A stretch of 64,000 nucleotides of DNA from Phoma sp. XZ068 (Eukaryota > Ascomycota > Dothideomycetes > Pleosporales > Didymellaceae), in NCBI GenBank assembly GCA_004835665.1, contig RBKR01000010.1, positions 930,001-994,000 of the forward strand. The letters are read 5' to 3'. Both the position numbers and the translations under genes were made by a program. Positions within the stretch are counted from its first letter, which is position 1. Each line of letters opens with the position of its first letter. This document shows, in pieces, positions 1 to 10,598 of this stretch. A model generated the notes under the pieces. That model did no database searches. It was not told the origin of the DNA and saw only the letters and a program-made list of their open reading frames with translations.

Positions 1-2040
1 CTAGACCACCTGGCAGAGAAGGGGCAGGCTCAGGCGAGTGCCACTGCAGCTAAGAGCGCTAAAGAAGGGGATCTGAAGTAGCCGTTGTTCGAAGGCTGGG
101 TGAGCGCGGTAGGAGCGAAGGCAGAGCTCATCGCTAGCCACCATCGCGTCGAAGCTTTTAAAGAGTACTTGCGGCGTCGTGGGTTGCTAGAGGAGGAGCG
201 GTGGTGGGTGTGCAGCATCTACAACAAAGGTTTCAGCCCCTGCACGTGCAACTAAGCAACAAGCTAACCTAAAAGGTTGACACGCTTCCGTCGCATTTGC
301 GCATTCAGCTGCGCGCCAATCAAGAGGATGTTATCCTTCCTGACAATCATGAACAGATATGGACAGAGCTAGCGACCTTGTCATCTAACAACAGCCAGCT
401 GTTCCAAGGTTTAAGCAAGTCTGTCGAACAGGAGATGCTGGAGCACCTAAGGCTTAGCAGTCGAGTCAAGTTTCCTGTTCGACGGCTAGCCACGCTATAG
501 AGAAATCTTAGCTGGAGACCAATGATCACCCCAATAGTGCCGCACCTTAATCAGGCAAGCGACCTTCAACATCTCAACGTTTAAGTGGATGGCAAGCTGT
601 AGGATAGACGATGTAAGTACAATCTGTATTCAGACATACTCCGTACATCTACGCTAAGCAACAACCTAGTATTAGTTTTCTGCAATAGACAAGGTGATAA
701 AGGTCACGTCAGAGTTTTAAGGCCAGCATGGACTAGACGTTCAGCTAGCCGACTAGAATAAGCTAGCTAGCCTACCGCGCGTGCGAACTGTACACGAGGT
801 GCGCGCGCTGTTCTATCCTAGCCTTAAGCCAGACGTAGACTCTTGTTCCTCAGGCACACGTCATCGAGACTTCTTCCCAGACGTAGACAACGTTACATAC
901 CTTAGGTTGTATCGAACGGTTCTTTCAGAACCGGGACGCCGGTTCATCAACATCCAGGCGCTTTTGAAGACCACAAAGCAAGAAGGAAAGCTAATAAGCA
1001 TAGTAATGTCTCACGTCGCTTTGTAGATAAACACAGAGCCTGAGAAGGTCTCAGACCGCAACAACAACAAGCCTGCGCTGCGAAAGAACCTAGTACCTAC
1101 ACTGCAAGCAAGGTATGGCGACAAGGCTGACAATAAGTCTCAAGACCTCCAGCAGGCAGTCCTTGATTACGTACATAAGAACGCAAAAGACTTCACCATA
1201 ACCACGCTAGAGCACTATCCCCACAAGTATCCAGGCAGAGACGATGAAGCCTACAGCACACAGTTCAAGCACAAGGTGTAGAGAAAAGTGCTGTCCATCG
1301 TCACAATCTACGCAGGGTCGTCTCTGCGACACAGGTACATTGCCAGCCCTGTATTAGAGGAGATTCACAAAATCAGTCCACCTACAATTGCGCAAACTGC
1401 GCTTAATCTCATCTGTCAGATCCCAGAAGTTGCAAACGATCCAGCGCTTCAATCAGCAACTGCATCCAAACAGCTGCTTAGCATAATAAAGCTAGTGATT
1501 GCTTAATGGATAACAAAGCAACACGTGGATGCGTCAGATCCTTATAGCGAAGATGGGCAACCAACTACTGTCGGCCTGGTAGATGAGCAGCACGCGGAGA
1601 GTGAGCTGTTCTCTCAAGCATCAATCAGCTACGCAACACATCAAGGGCAGCCATTGCCAGAAACGCAGAACCGTAGGCCTCTTCCCTAGGCTCAGAATGG
1701 ACCAAATACGCACAAATCCATCTAGAAGCCAACTACTGCCCCACCACCAAGCTCCGGATCGACAGCGGAGTCGGACGCAGGGGTTTCACCACAGACAGAG
1801 ATGCAGAACCGAATGCTAATTGACTTTTCCTTAGACGGGCTGAATAACCTTCAAAAACAACACCGTCACAAAAGCGCGATCAGCCAGCAGACAACTCAGC
1901 TGCAACAGCATTCCCTCAACGCAGAGCCTCACCAGCCTAGACATCCATCCACATCTCTTTCTTCACGCGCCACAACCGGCTCAGGAGGACATTGGAGGCA
2001 GAGAGCATCGGCAAGACATGGGAAATGACGAGGATTCATA
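1..2040 (+). pseudogene. Relict gene of unknown family, many stops
   Basis: The plus strand carries several protein-like stretches (about 297-500, 781-1026, 1050-1280, 1288-1506, 1801-2028) separated by in-frame TAG/TAA/TGA codons and frame changes. They are charged and Gln/Ser/Thr-rich like real coding DNA, but none contains a domain I recognise. The stretch begins before the window. Several stops sit where CAG or CAA would restore glutamine, as expected from C-to-T decay (RIP in ascomycetes). I infer a dead, probably repetitive gene; it could be part of the same former element as the relict at 2273-6093. No function is assigned. Confidence 0.4.
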
Positions 2041-2272
2041 AACTCCGAACCCACCGCAGAAGGTCCAACATTGGTACCTAGCACCTACCACAGTAGCTGA
2101 AGATCATCAGCGCTAGTAAAAATAAAGAATAGAGATTGTGTTACATGTTCAGTGCTCTCAAGTTTAATCTGCCCTATAGCTTGCCTCTGGGGGCAAGCGG
2201 ACACCGCACGATCCTACCGCCGGATCCCGTCAGCAATTGCCTTACTTATTTGCTGCCTCTACAGGTCTCACG

Positions 2273-5200
2273 ATGGATTTCAACGCATTTAACAATGAGA
2301 TTTTGAACCTAAGTCCACCCCAAGACATAGATCTATAGCCAAATTCGCCACCAGCCGTTATCGCAACGCAGCCAACGGACGCGCAACAAAGCACCAACAG
2401 CGACAATAATGCTTCTGGAGACGACGATGGACTCTACAGCAACGCGTCGCCCGGCGAACTCAGAGATAACTGCAGCGAGGGCAGCTTTGGCGATAGAGAA
2501 CAAGTAGTTGTGGCGGCAGACCAGTATTCGTGGAAGATTAATCACTCCAAAGGAGACCACAAGTTCAAAGGTGTGTTGGTGTTCGGTGGACTACGTGTGT
2601 ATACAAACGCAAACAGCGACTGACGACGCAGCAGTGCATAAGTTCATCGCAGCCACTAAGAGCACATCTTTCAACGGCAGCCAGGCTATCGACATGCTGC
2701 AGAGGCGATACACGATCGACTACAGAAGCAGGAAGGCTGGCTCCCGAGCCGCTGCGTTGGAAGACGAGTACATACCGTCGTTCTTTCTTAATCTTCTCAT
2801 CATCGTCAGACGACCGCTCAGGCCGATCTCGCAGCCATCCAGCCGCTTTTTCAACAACATAACCATCAGCTTCAAGAACTGGCGGGCTTCCTACAGCAAC
2901 AAGCACGTTCACGGACTGTCGTTTAACCTAGAAAACCGCACTTTCCGGCTAGCCACGGCTGCAACGCGGGAGTCCTAGTTCATCGTAATGCACCCCATCG
3001 CCAACGCACCCGAGGAGCTTCTGTCGAGAAGCGAACGTCAAAAACGTCGCGAGAAGTCATCCCAACGTAGCGCCCTACAGCTCCACCACGCCCAGTTCCT
3101 CGCATCGTACATCAAGGAGATCTTCCTCATTAGCGAGCTGTTGGGGGAGGGCGTAGAGCCGTCTTGGAGATTAGACGGCCCACACACGCAAAAGATCACT
3201 TTCAACAAATAGACAACCTTCCAAGAGGCTTTCATGCTAGAGTGGTCGGAGCACGTAAGACAGAGCACACAGAATACGTTTTAGACGGAGAACCAACCAG
3301 TGTTCCATGCGTATAACTACAGGGCGAATATTGAGATAGATGTGGCCGACCAGCTACGAGCTGTACCCAAAGAAACCCGACTACGGCCTGTTAAAGAAGA
3401 GTCTGACTCAGAGGAAGAGGCTGTTGAGATAGAGGGTAGCGCAGAGTATAACAAGCCATCCCATAGCAGTACACCAGGAGAAAGCGCGATTCCTCAAGCC
3501 AGCTACAACTACCAAAACCTGTTTGTAGGTGGGCTGCACCAGCTTCGAACGGGGCTTAAGGATAAGTACATTCTTGATAGCATCAAGACAGTCTCTTACG
3601 CTCTAGCAATAGACATCAACTGTCTAGACGGACATTCCCCAGACCCAGACAACAAGCTGACGCGTTGTCTCCTCGCTGACCGCAACATAGTCCTACGGGA
3701 GTACCAAGAGCTGCAAGACTTCACCTTCTACCCTCTTGCGTTCCACCCAGCATACGGCAATTTTTCGTCCCCGCGGCCTCCGGCGTTCCTAATAGACAAC
3801 CTCCTCGCAGTCATGCAGGAGAACATGAGCTACCAGCACAACAGAGCAGGCGTGTTAAGCTACAGGTACTTCCAGGGATACTCAAATATCAAAAGAAGCA
3901 TCCGACATAGGCCTGACGACTTGCTTGTTACCAAGGGAGTCGCAACCGCTGCTCTAGCGCTGCCTAATCGCGATGGAAACCTATCTGCTCGAATAGCCTC
4001 TAAGCGGGATCGTCTGCTGCAGCATCTGCGGGGATAACTAACTCCCAACAACCCCAAGTCTTCTAGGCCGTTTGTCCGTGAAGGACAGCGGATCGAAAGG
4101 GCAATACTCAAGGAGGAGCACGCATTCAGGATAGAACAAGTGCTCTCCGTGCAGGTCTTGAGGCTAACTGACAGCACTCAGAGTTTCTCCACCGTGCTCA
4201 AACCCATCTTCCAGCTAATGCGTCTCTTCCTCAAAGAACCGCAATACTACACACATCTCTTCCGATCCTTCCGCCCGTCAGTGTTTCCAGGCGTTCTAGC
4301 GTCTTTTGCAGCCATGTTCGCGCAGGCAATTAACAGTATTCATGCTCGCTTTAAGGCCGCTGGCTCCAAGGGATTGTGTGTCGCATTGGCAGAAGGGGTG
4401 TCCGCACTCGACCGCCTTGGTAGCTACTGTTTCACCGGATTCCCAAGATCTCTGATGGGCTCGGTGCTTCAGCCGCTAGGAACGATCGAGGGCATCGAAC
4501 AGGGTGGGTGGCCGTTCATCGACCCCCGCATGCTGGACCTGCAAGGCGCTGGCAACCTTAGCCTAGCACAATGGCCTCGACGGGAGAACGGACGGCCGAT
4601 TATGATGCACATAGCATCCATCGCTTTCCACTACGGGCCAGGGGTTGCAGCTAGCTGTTACAGCGAGGTATGGTTCAACGAGCTCGGCGGGCTGGGGGTG
4701 CAAGGGCCGACGAGTGCGGCTAAATTTCTCGAAGAGGTGCTACAAGAACTGTGGAAGCCTCAAATGGTTGCATTCGTCACGCACCAGTTCCACCGCGAGC
4801 TCAACAAGGGCAGTCGAAGCCACACAGCGAGCGACGGCCAGGGGACGTTACAGTTGTTAGAAGACCAGCGAGAACGAGTGAAGCTATGGGCACAGAGTGA
4901 AAACCCCTTCTCGTGGGAGTGTGTTGTTCCATTTCTCGTGGTTGGTTGTCAAGCTGCTAACAGGGCGTAGAGAGTACGAGTCGATTTTTCCGGTCTTCTT
5001 GTCGCAAGAGACTGTCCCACAATCTGCTGTGTCGTGCAGGACGCGACGAGACTTCGCAAAAGACCTGTACGATAGCTGCATGCAAAGTGATCGGTCGACA
5101 GGTAGATCGTTCTGCTCACAGAACGCGACTTGGTTCTCTGTGCTCCGCGCTGCTGTGCGACACACTGGGGTGAAGGCGATGAGCAAAGATCATTGGATTG

Positions 5201-6093
5201 GCGCGATCACTGTGGCTATGCTTGCATGTCAAATTGAGTGTTTGCCAGGCTCGTATCAGTCAAGACTCAGCTACCGTAGAGTCACTCGACTGGTGGGCTC
5301 GGCTCCGTCCGTGTCAGCAATGGCGGCAAGACCCGGCAGCCTCAAGCGGGCAGCGATCGAGGCGGAACACCGAGCCAAGCGATCGCTGCTAAGAAAGAGG
5401 GTAGTTGACTTTGACTGCGCGATACCTTTCAACGCAATACCGCAGCTCGTGGAGGACGGGTTTCGGCAACAAGAAAAGGTGTTCAAGACAGGCAACCAGG
5501 GTATACTAGAGCACTACCAGACAGCGCGACAGTGTCTTGCCGAATGCTTAGGTGACCCGGTCTGTGATGTTATGCTTATGCTAGTGCTGACGATGGCGTC
5601 CTCATCAGTGACACCTACTGTACTGCCTAAAGCTCGGGAGTTTAGCGTAGGAGCAAAGAAGGACAGCTCCATGTTTGCAGCCAACTTGGTAACCCGAATG
5701 CTTTGGTTCTTCCGACCAGAGTGTTTTCCATGGGATTCAGATGGTGGCGTCGTGCTTCGGGTATGTGAGATGACGAAGAAGATCGGTAAGGGTTCCTTGA
5801 AGAAATAACCTGTTCGTACAAAGCAGAATAGCTAATTGGTACTGATTGGTATAGAGCACAAAGGCGTCAGCAATCGGTTGCTTCGAGAACTACATTGGGT
5901 TCAAGTAGTGCGAGGTAATCGAGATAGTCCGCGGAACAGCGATGTGGTGCTGCAGAGCCGGGAGGAACTTCTGCGTCGGCGTCGAGAATTGATGAGCTTA
6001 CGCAATGACGTAGTAGGGTTTGTTGGATCGGTGTTCCGTAGCTACGATAGTATATGGATTGAGCGTTGCAGTGCCATTATAAAAGATATATGA
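2273..6093 (+). pseudogene. Relict gene, unrecognised, with two clean introns and RIP-like stops
   Basis: An ATG at 2273 opens an acidic, then Gln-rich segment. Coding then continues in another frame from about 3300. In that frame stops interrupt at 3210-3212 (TAG), at about 3283 (TAG) and at 4035-4037 (TAA); each becomes Gln if T reverts to C. Downstream, two GT-AG introns restore one frame: 4919-4970 (52 nt, GCTAAC branch site, TAG acceptor) joins the ORF from 4140 to the ORF ending 5808, and 5786-5854 (69 nt, GTAAGG donor) removes both later stops and joins to the end at 6093. The 3' half is therefore well preserved. The C-terminus is basic (run of Arg near 5970-5990). I recognise no Pfam-type domain; a fungal repeat-family protein is likely. 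Confidence 0.5.
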
Positions 6094-6325
6094 GACGCAT
6101 TTTCTAAAGATAGAAACGAAAGGAAGACAAGGTGGTATAGATGTAGTAGAGAATAGAAATTTGTAAGTAATTAGTAAATAAGTTTAACATAAAGAAGAAT
6201 TAAGTAGAAATATAGCAGATACTTGGGTTAAAGAAAGAAACAAGCCAGACCTCTGCACAGAGGTTCTAGTTTTATAGTAAGTAAAGAACAGCAAACAGTA
6301 AATATCATATAGAATAGAGGTCTTG

Positions 6326-6400
6326 TAACCCTAACTCTACGTTTATATTGTTTTTCTAACCCTAACCCTAACCCTATTGTAGTACCTTGACCCTAACCTG
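6326..6400 (-). repeat. Interstitial telomere-like repeats (CCCTAA/TTAGGG)
   Basis: CCCTAA units occur at about 6326-6337, three in tandem at about 6357-6376, and again at about 6389-6397; AGGGTTAG is present at about 6432-6439. TTAGGG is the standard telomere repeat of filamentous ascomycetes. CCCTAA on the plus strand is the orientation of a left chromosome end, and the OrsD/helicase-type relict lies just inward of it (7184 onward). The flanking 6100-6450 stretch is AT-rich. Confidence 0.8.
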
Positions 6401-6460
6401 TATTCGTATAGGTTAAAAAGAAGAGCTAAAAAGGGTTAGAACACAAGATAGCGTAGTTTT

Positions 6461-6532
6461 AACGACTGAGGTGCTCTAAACGACTGAGGTGCTCTAAACG
6501 ACTGAGGTGCTCTAAACAACTGAGGTGCTCTA
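6461..6532 (+). repeat. 18-bp tandem repeat, four copies
   Basis: Four head-to-tail units of AACGACTGAGGTGCTCTA occupy 6461-6478, 6479-6496, 6497-6514 and 6515-6532. The first three are identical; the last has one change (AACAAC). They lie next to the telomere-like repeats, the usual place for subtelomeric minisatellites. Confidence 0.95.
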
Positions 6533-7183
6533 GAGCTACATGGCCATATCGACTGTACCCACGGTCGGTTTTCTTGACTGCTGATTCGCTCGCTTCTCCT
6601 GAGCTGGGACCGTGCTCGCGCTAACGCCTCGCCTCACCAAAGTTCTACGCGCCTGCAGCCGTATAAGTCTTCCTCCGCTTACACTCCAGCACTGGCTCCT
6701 GCATGCTACATCAAAATGATTGTGAAATGTTGCTACAATTACAATTGCACTTGAACTTTGCTACTGTGGCTGTCGGTATACACATACCCCATCGCCTGAG
6801 GCGGCTTGATGCTGCCTTACGTACCGCCTCGATCCTACTTCGGTCCGACTCGCACCGAGCCCATGTATACCTTCGTAGCACCCACGTTCATAGAGAGAAT
6901 ATACCAATACCAAGACACCAGAAGAACCTCGTTGTTGTTATCACCCCGTACGATCGTACAAAGGCCTACCAACAGTGGCACTTACAGGTCGCGCCATTGC
7001 TCGCTGCAGGGTCTCTCTACAACAGTATAGTAGCCCACAACCGCAGGCGAGAAGCGGGAAATTACAACCAGCCACTTCTTTTTTCATCAGTGTCCAGCAC
7101 CTTTTATACGCCTGCATCGCTGCAGTGTTCTGTCGTTAAGATACTGACTACCTAGATCAGCTATTGGATGCTCACATGTTATT
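6533..7183. other. No supported gene
   Basis: Several short overlapping open frames exist (for example 6703-7155), but none shows a recognisable domain. The stretch precedes the OrsD-like relict and may hold its former promoter and leader. The AT-rich DNA at 6094-6325 likewise holds no gene. Confidence 0.5.
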
Positions 7184-9486
7184 ATGGACCTTTTTTCTTA
7201 CCTTGCGGATCATCGAACGTGGATATGTATCCCCTGTGGCACAGGCGTCAAGCCCAAACACTACCCGGCTCACCTCGCAAGGTGGCATGCTGACCATCCA
7301 GAGCTCGGCTCGTCGAAAAAGGCCAGGACGCTGCTTGTTGATGAGCTCATGCTCAAGACTCCGATTGACCCCGATTCACCTTGCTTCCAACTTCCTCCTC
7401 CAGGGCTGCTTGCTTTGCCGCACCTTCCTATACACGATGGCTTGTCTTGCCCGGCATGCAGCTACATCTGCACGTCCAAGGCAACCAAAGAGAAGCATTT
7501 CCGGACTCAGCACACTGAGCTTAAGCGTGTCAAAGGACGCCCATCCAAGGCTGCCGCGGCGACTGCGCCTCAGTGGCACCAAGTGTCGTGCCAGCGTCTC
7601 TTCGTGCGAGGGTCTAGAAGTCAGTTCTTTGCAGTTATTTCTCCTGCTGAAACCAAAGAGGATGAAGACATAAAAAGGCGTCAGAGAATGGCCGCGAACT
7701 TATCCGAGGCAGAGTACATACGCGCCCAGATTGACGAGGCACTAGAGCAGGGAAATCAGGAGACGAGCGTACTCGAGGACAGGATATTGGACAACGCTGC
7801 GCTGACTGAAGTCTCACCGTGGCTCGAGATGACGCGTTGGCCCAAATATCTCCAGGGCCATTCGTTTGCTGAAGTTGCCCTACTAGCAAGCCCCGCCAAC
7901 CCAGCGTCGGAGCCACTTCTAGTCGAATTTCAAGACAGCCTTGATCGCGTCGTCGAGGAAGCCCACAGTTCGATACGGAACGACAAAGTCAATGTATTCG
8001 ATCAGGCGCGGATCAACAGTTTCATTCAGCGAAGAAGAGCTTTCGATCGGCCACTGATGATCAAACTGCGCGATTCGACGTATCGGAACTACAAGCAGGT
8101 CTTCAAAAGACTTATCTGTTTCGCATACCGTACCATACAACCAGAGAATCATATCGCGCTCGCCCATCGTCTAACAACTCGCCAGCTGGGGCACCTCGAT
8201 GAGATGATAGCTGTTGGCGAGGAGCTTGTTGGGCTTAAGCAGAGTCGAGAGAAAAAAGGTGTCGATCAAAACTCCAAGGCCGTTCGAAAACCAATGGAAG
8301 CTCGGCTCGACCGAGCTTGCCTCCGATTTTGCATCTCTATACTCGACCATACGCTGAAAGGGGATCTTTTTGAGAGTACGGCTGTTGGATTCCTTGCCGC
8401 GCTAGCGGTGGATCCTGAGAAAAAGATCCTTCGAGACGCTTCTTCTTTCACGTCGTACTTGTCCGCGTTTGTCAAAATTTCACAGATGCTCGTCATCCAG
8501 ATGTCGGTCATGATGGCAGAGGATGGAGAAATTGAGCATCCGGCGGATGTACTAGACGAGATGCGGGAGCGTTTCATGATCCATGGAAGTCGGTCTCCAT
8601 TCAACTGGGTGCTACGGTTACGAGCGTATGGCAAAAACATCAGAAACAGCTCCACGAGCTTGGGCTATATCTACTGGTCCGATGACCACGAACGGCTCAC
8701 GTACAAACAGCTCGAGTTGAACATAGCTGACCTGAAGAAGTTTGTTGCCGCCCAAGTAGCGCTGGCACAGTCCGAGCTAGAGCAGCTCTTCCTGATACAT
8801 GACGACGAGGAACGAGAAGATGTGATTCCTGCCTTTGAACTGCGCGACTTGAAAGACGACCCAACAGAGAGCGCCAAGGGCTGGAGCTTCTGCAAAGACC
8901 CTCGAAACAAAGACGTCTTGCCAGACGGGAAACGATGGATGCTTGATCGCGTCTTAGCAGCCGACGCGCTACGAGCTGAATTTGTGGAGTTGCATAAGAA
9001 AGACTCCAAGGTTCTCTGGAAAGTGGCAACGGCAAGGAAGTACATTTCCAAGATCGACTCGTTCCTCGAACGGCTTCTGCTCCTTGTTCACATCGCCGCG
9101 GTCAGCCTGCTCGTGGCACAGAAATCCTTAGCTTGCGTTACTGTAATACAGTGAAAGGGCACCATCGGAGCAATTTTATCGAGGATGGTCTGGTCAGTAC
9201 AGTGACCGCGTATCACAAGGGATACAACATCATTGGGTCTACAAAGATTATCCACCGCTATCTTCCTAGGGAAACAAGCGAGCTTGTTGTTTACTACCTG
9301 TGGTTCATCTTGCCATTCTGGAAGAGCTTGGACCTGCTGGTCTGGGAGAACAAAGCGCCTCCGTCACCTTTTCTATGGTCGATGGGTGATGAAACATGGA
9401 CCAGCACTCGTCTGACCAACACGTCTGTACTGGTACAGGTACTGTCGAATTCGGTATACCATAGTAGCAGATTACTACAAAATTAA
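7184..9486 (+). pseudogene. OrsD-domain / telomere-linked helicase-type gene, N-terminal remnant
   Basis: The ORF from ATG 7184 begins with two C2H2-like fingers of the OrsD (DUF3505) family: C-x2-C...H-x3-H around residues 15-35, and a second around residues 85-105 ending HFRTQH. A long alpha-helical region follows, the usual N-terminal part of large fungal OrsD plus RecQ-type helicase proteins. The frame breaks at about 9095-9100. Reading the next frame from 9100 restores the family motif GQPARGTEILSLR and continues through KGHHR, YHKGY and KIIHRYLP to 9486. One base therefore appears lost. Everything after that, including any helicase domain, is missing. Nearby telomere repeats fit the known subtelomeric location of such genes. 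The family assignment is from memory of these motifs and was not searched. Confidence 0.7.
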
Positions 9487-10239
9487 TCTCCTTATTATCA
9501 ATAGTCTTTTGTGCGTCTAACGCCCACTTTCGCGAGCCTACGTAACAGCCCTAGTCCTTTACCCGCTTGCCTGCTTTTGCGTAGAATCTCTGGCGGAACG
9601 TCAACGCGATTCTGCTCTTGAGACGAAAGCATCTGTAAATAGTGTTGGCGACACGCGCGGGTAGTAGGATGCTCCTTCACAAGAGTGGCATGTACCCAGC
9701 GCATGCTCTTTCATATAGCGCATTGGATTCATCATAACGATGTCGACTTGCAAGAAGGTGAGCGAGGCAGTACACGCTCGTCAGCGTGGAAGGATGCTCA
9801 GTACCGAGCACCTTCTCACTGCCTGTGCATCGATTCCGCCTCCTCGTACTTGCCTTGGCTGTCCAAGCACTCCTGCCAAGTTGTTCATGATCGCAGCTAT
9901 TTCTCCAGAGTACTTAGCGACAAAAGATGGTGTTGTCAATTGGTTAGAGCTTCTTGTTAGATCGTATGATGAATGAGTGATAATATAACTTGATGATATT
10001 GATGATTGTTGTTGTTGTCTCAATCGTGTTCCCCTGGTTCAGACTCCTCGGCTATCGGGCCAAGCTGGGTGGTCCCTGCTCGATTGTACAGATCCGACCT
10101 CACTTCAGCTTGTTCTTTTGACACTTCTACAGTCAGCACCTTTCACTCGCGATTTTCTACTTGTTTGGGACTGGGAAATTACCTCAGAGGAGTTTCAGGA
10201 TCCATGAAAGTACGACGTCTTCATACGAAAGAACAACTT
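9487..10239. other. No supported gene; decayed DNA
   Basis: This links the truncated OrsD-like relict to the TPR/ankyrin scrap. Short ORFs on both strands (such as 9498-9704 minus and 9740-9976 plus) have no recognisable motif. It may hold decayed remains of either neighbour. Confidence 0.4.
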
Positions 10240-10580
10240 TGCAATTATATGTAGGGACAGGGTTAGAAGGCCAGCTGAGCAATGCAACTAGAACATGGTA
10301 CATTGCGTTGATACTTGGAGACTTGGGAGAGTACGAAAGGGCAGAAGAAAGACTTTGAGTGGCCATAGAGGGCTATGAGAGAATAATTGGAGAAGAGCAC
10401 GGGCACACATCAAAAAGCCGGTACGGTCTTACACCGCTGTGTTGGGCTGCAGGCAACGGATATGGTGTGATAATGGACCTACTACTTACCAAGGACAACG
10501 TTGATATGGACTTGAAGGACAGTGAATACGGCCAGACACCGCTGTCGAGGACTGGATTCAGTTCCTATAGATCCTATGAA
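10240..10580 (+). pseudogene. TPR-ankyrin fragment of an NLR-like gene
   Basis: A frame with one in-frame stop encodes a tetratricopeptide-like unit (ALILGDLGEYERAEERL, stop, then EGYERIIGEEHGHT) followed by an ankyrin repeat (YGLTPLCWAAGNGYGVIMDL) and the start of a second (YGQTPLSR). TPR arrays of the kinesin-light-chain type, or ankyrin arrays, form the C-terminal sensors of many fungal NACHT/NB-ARC proteins. No ATPase domain is present. The fragment ends some 20 bp from the stop codon of the convergent 761-aa gene. I call it debris of an NLR or similar repeat protein. Confidence 0.55.
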
Positions 10581-10598
10581 ACGCTTTGACGCCATGAG

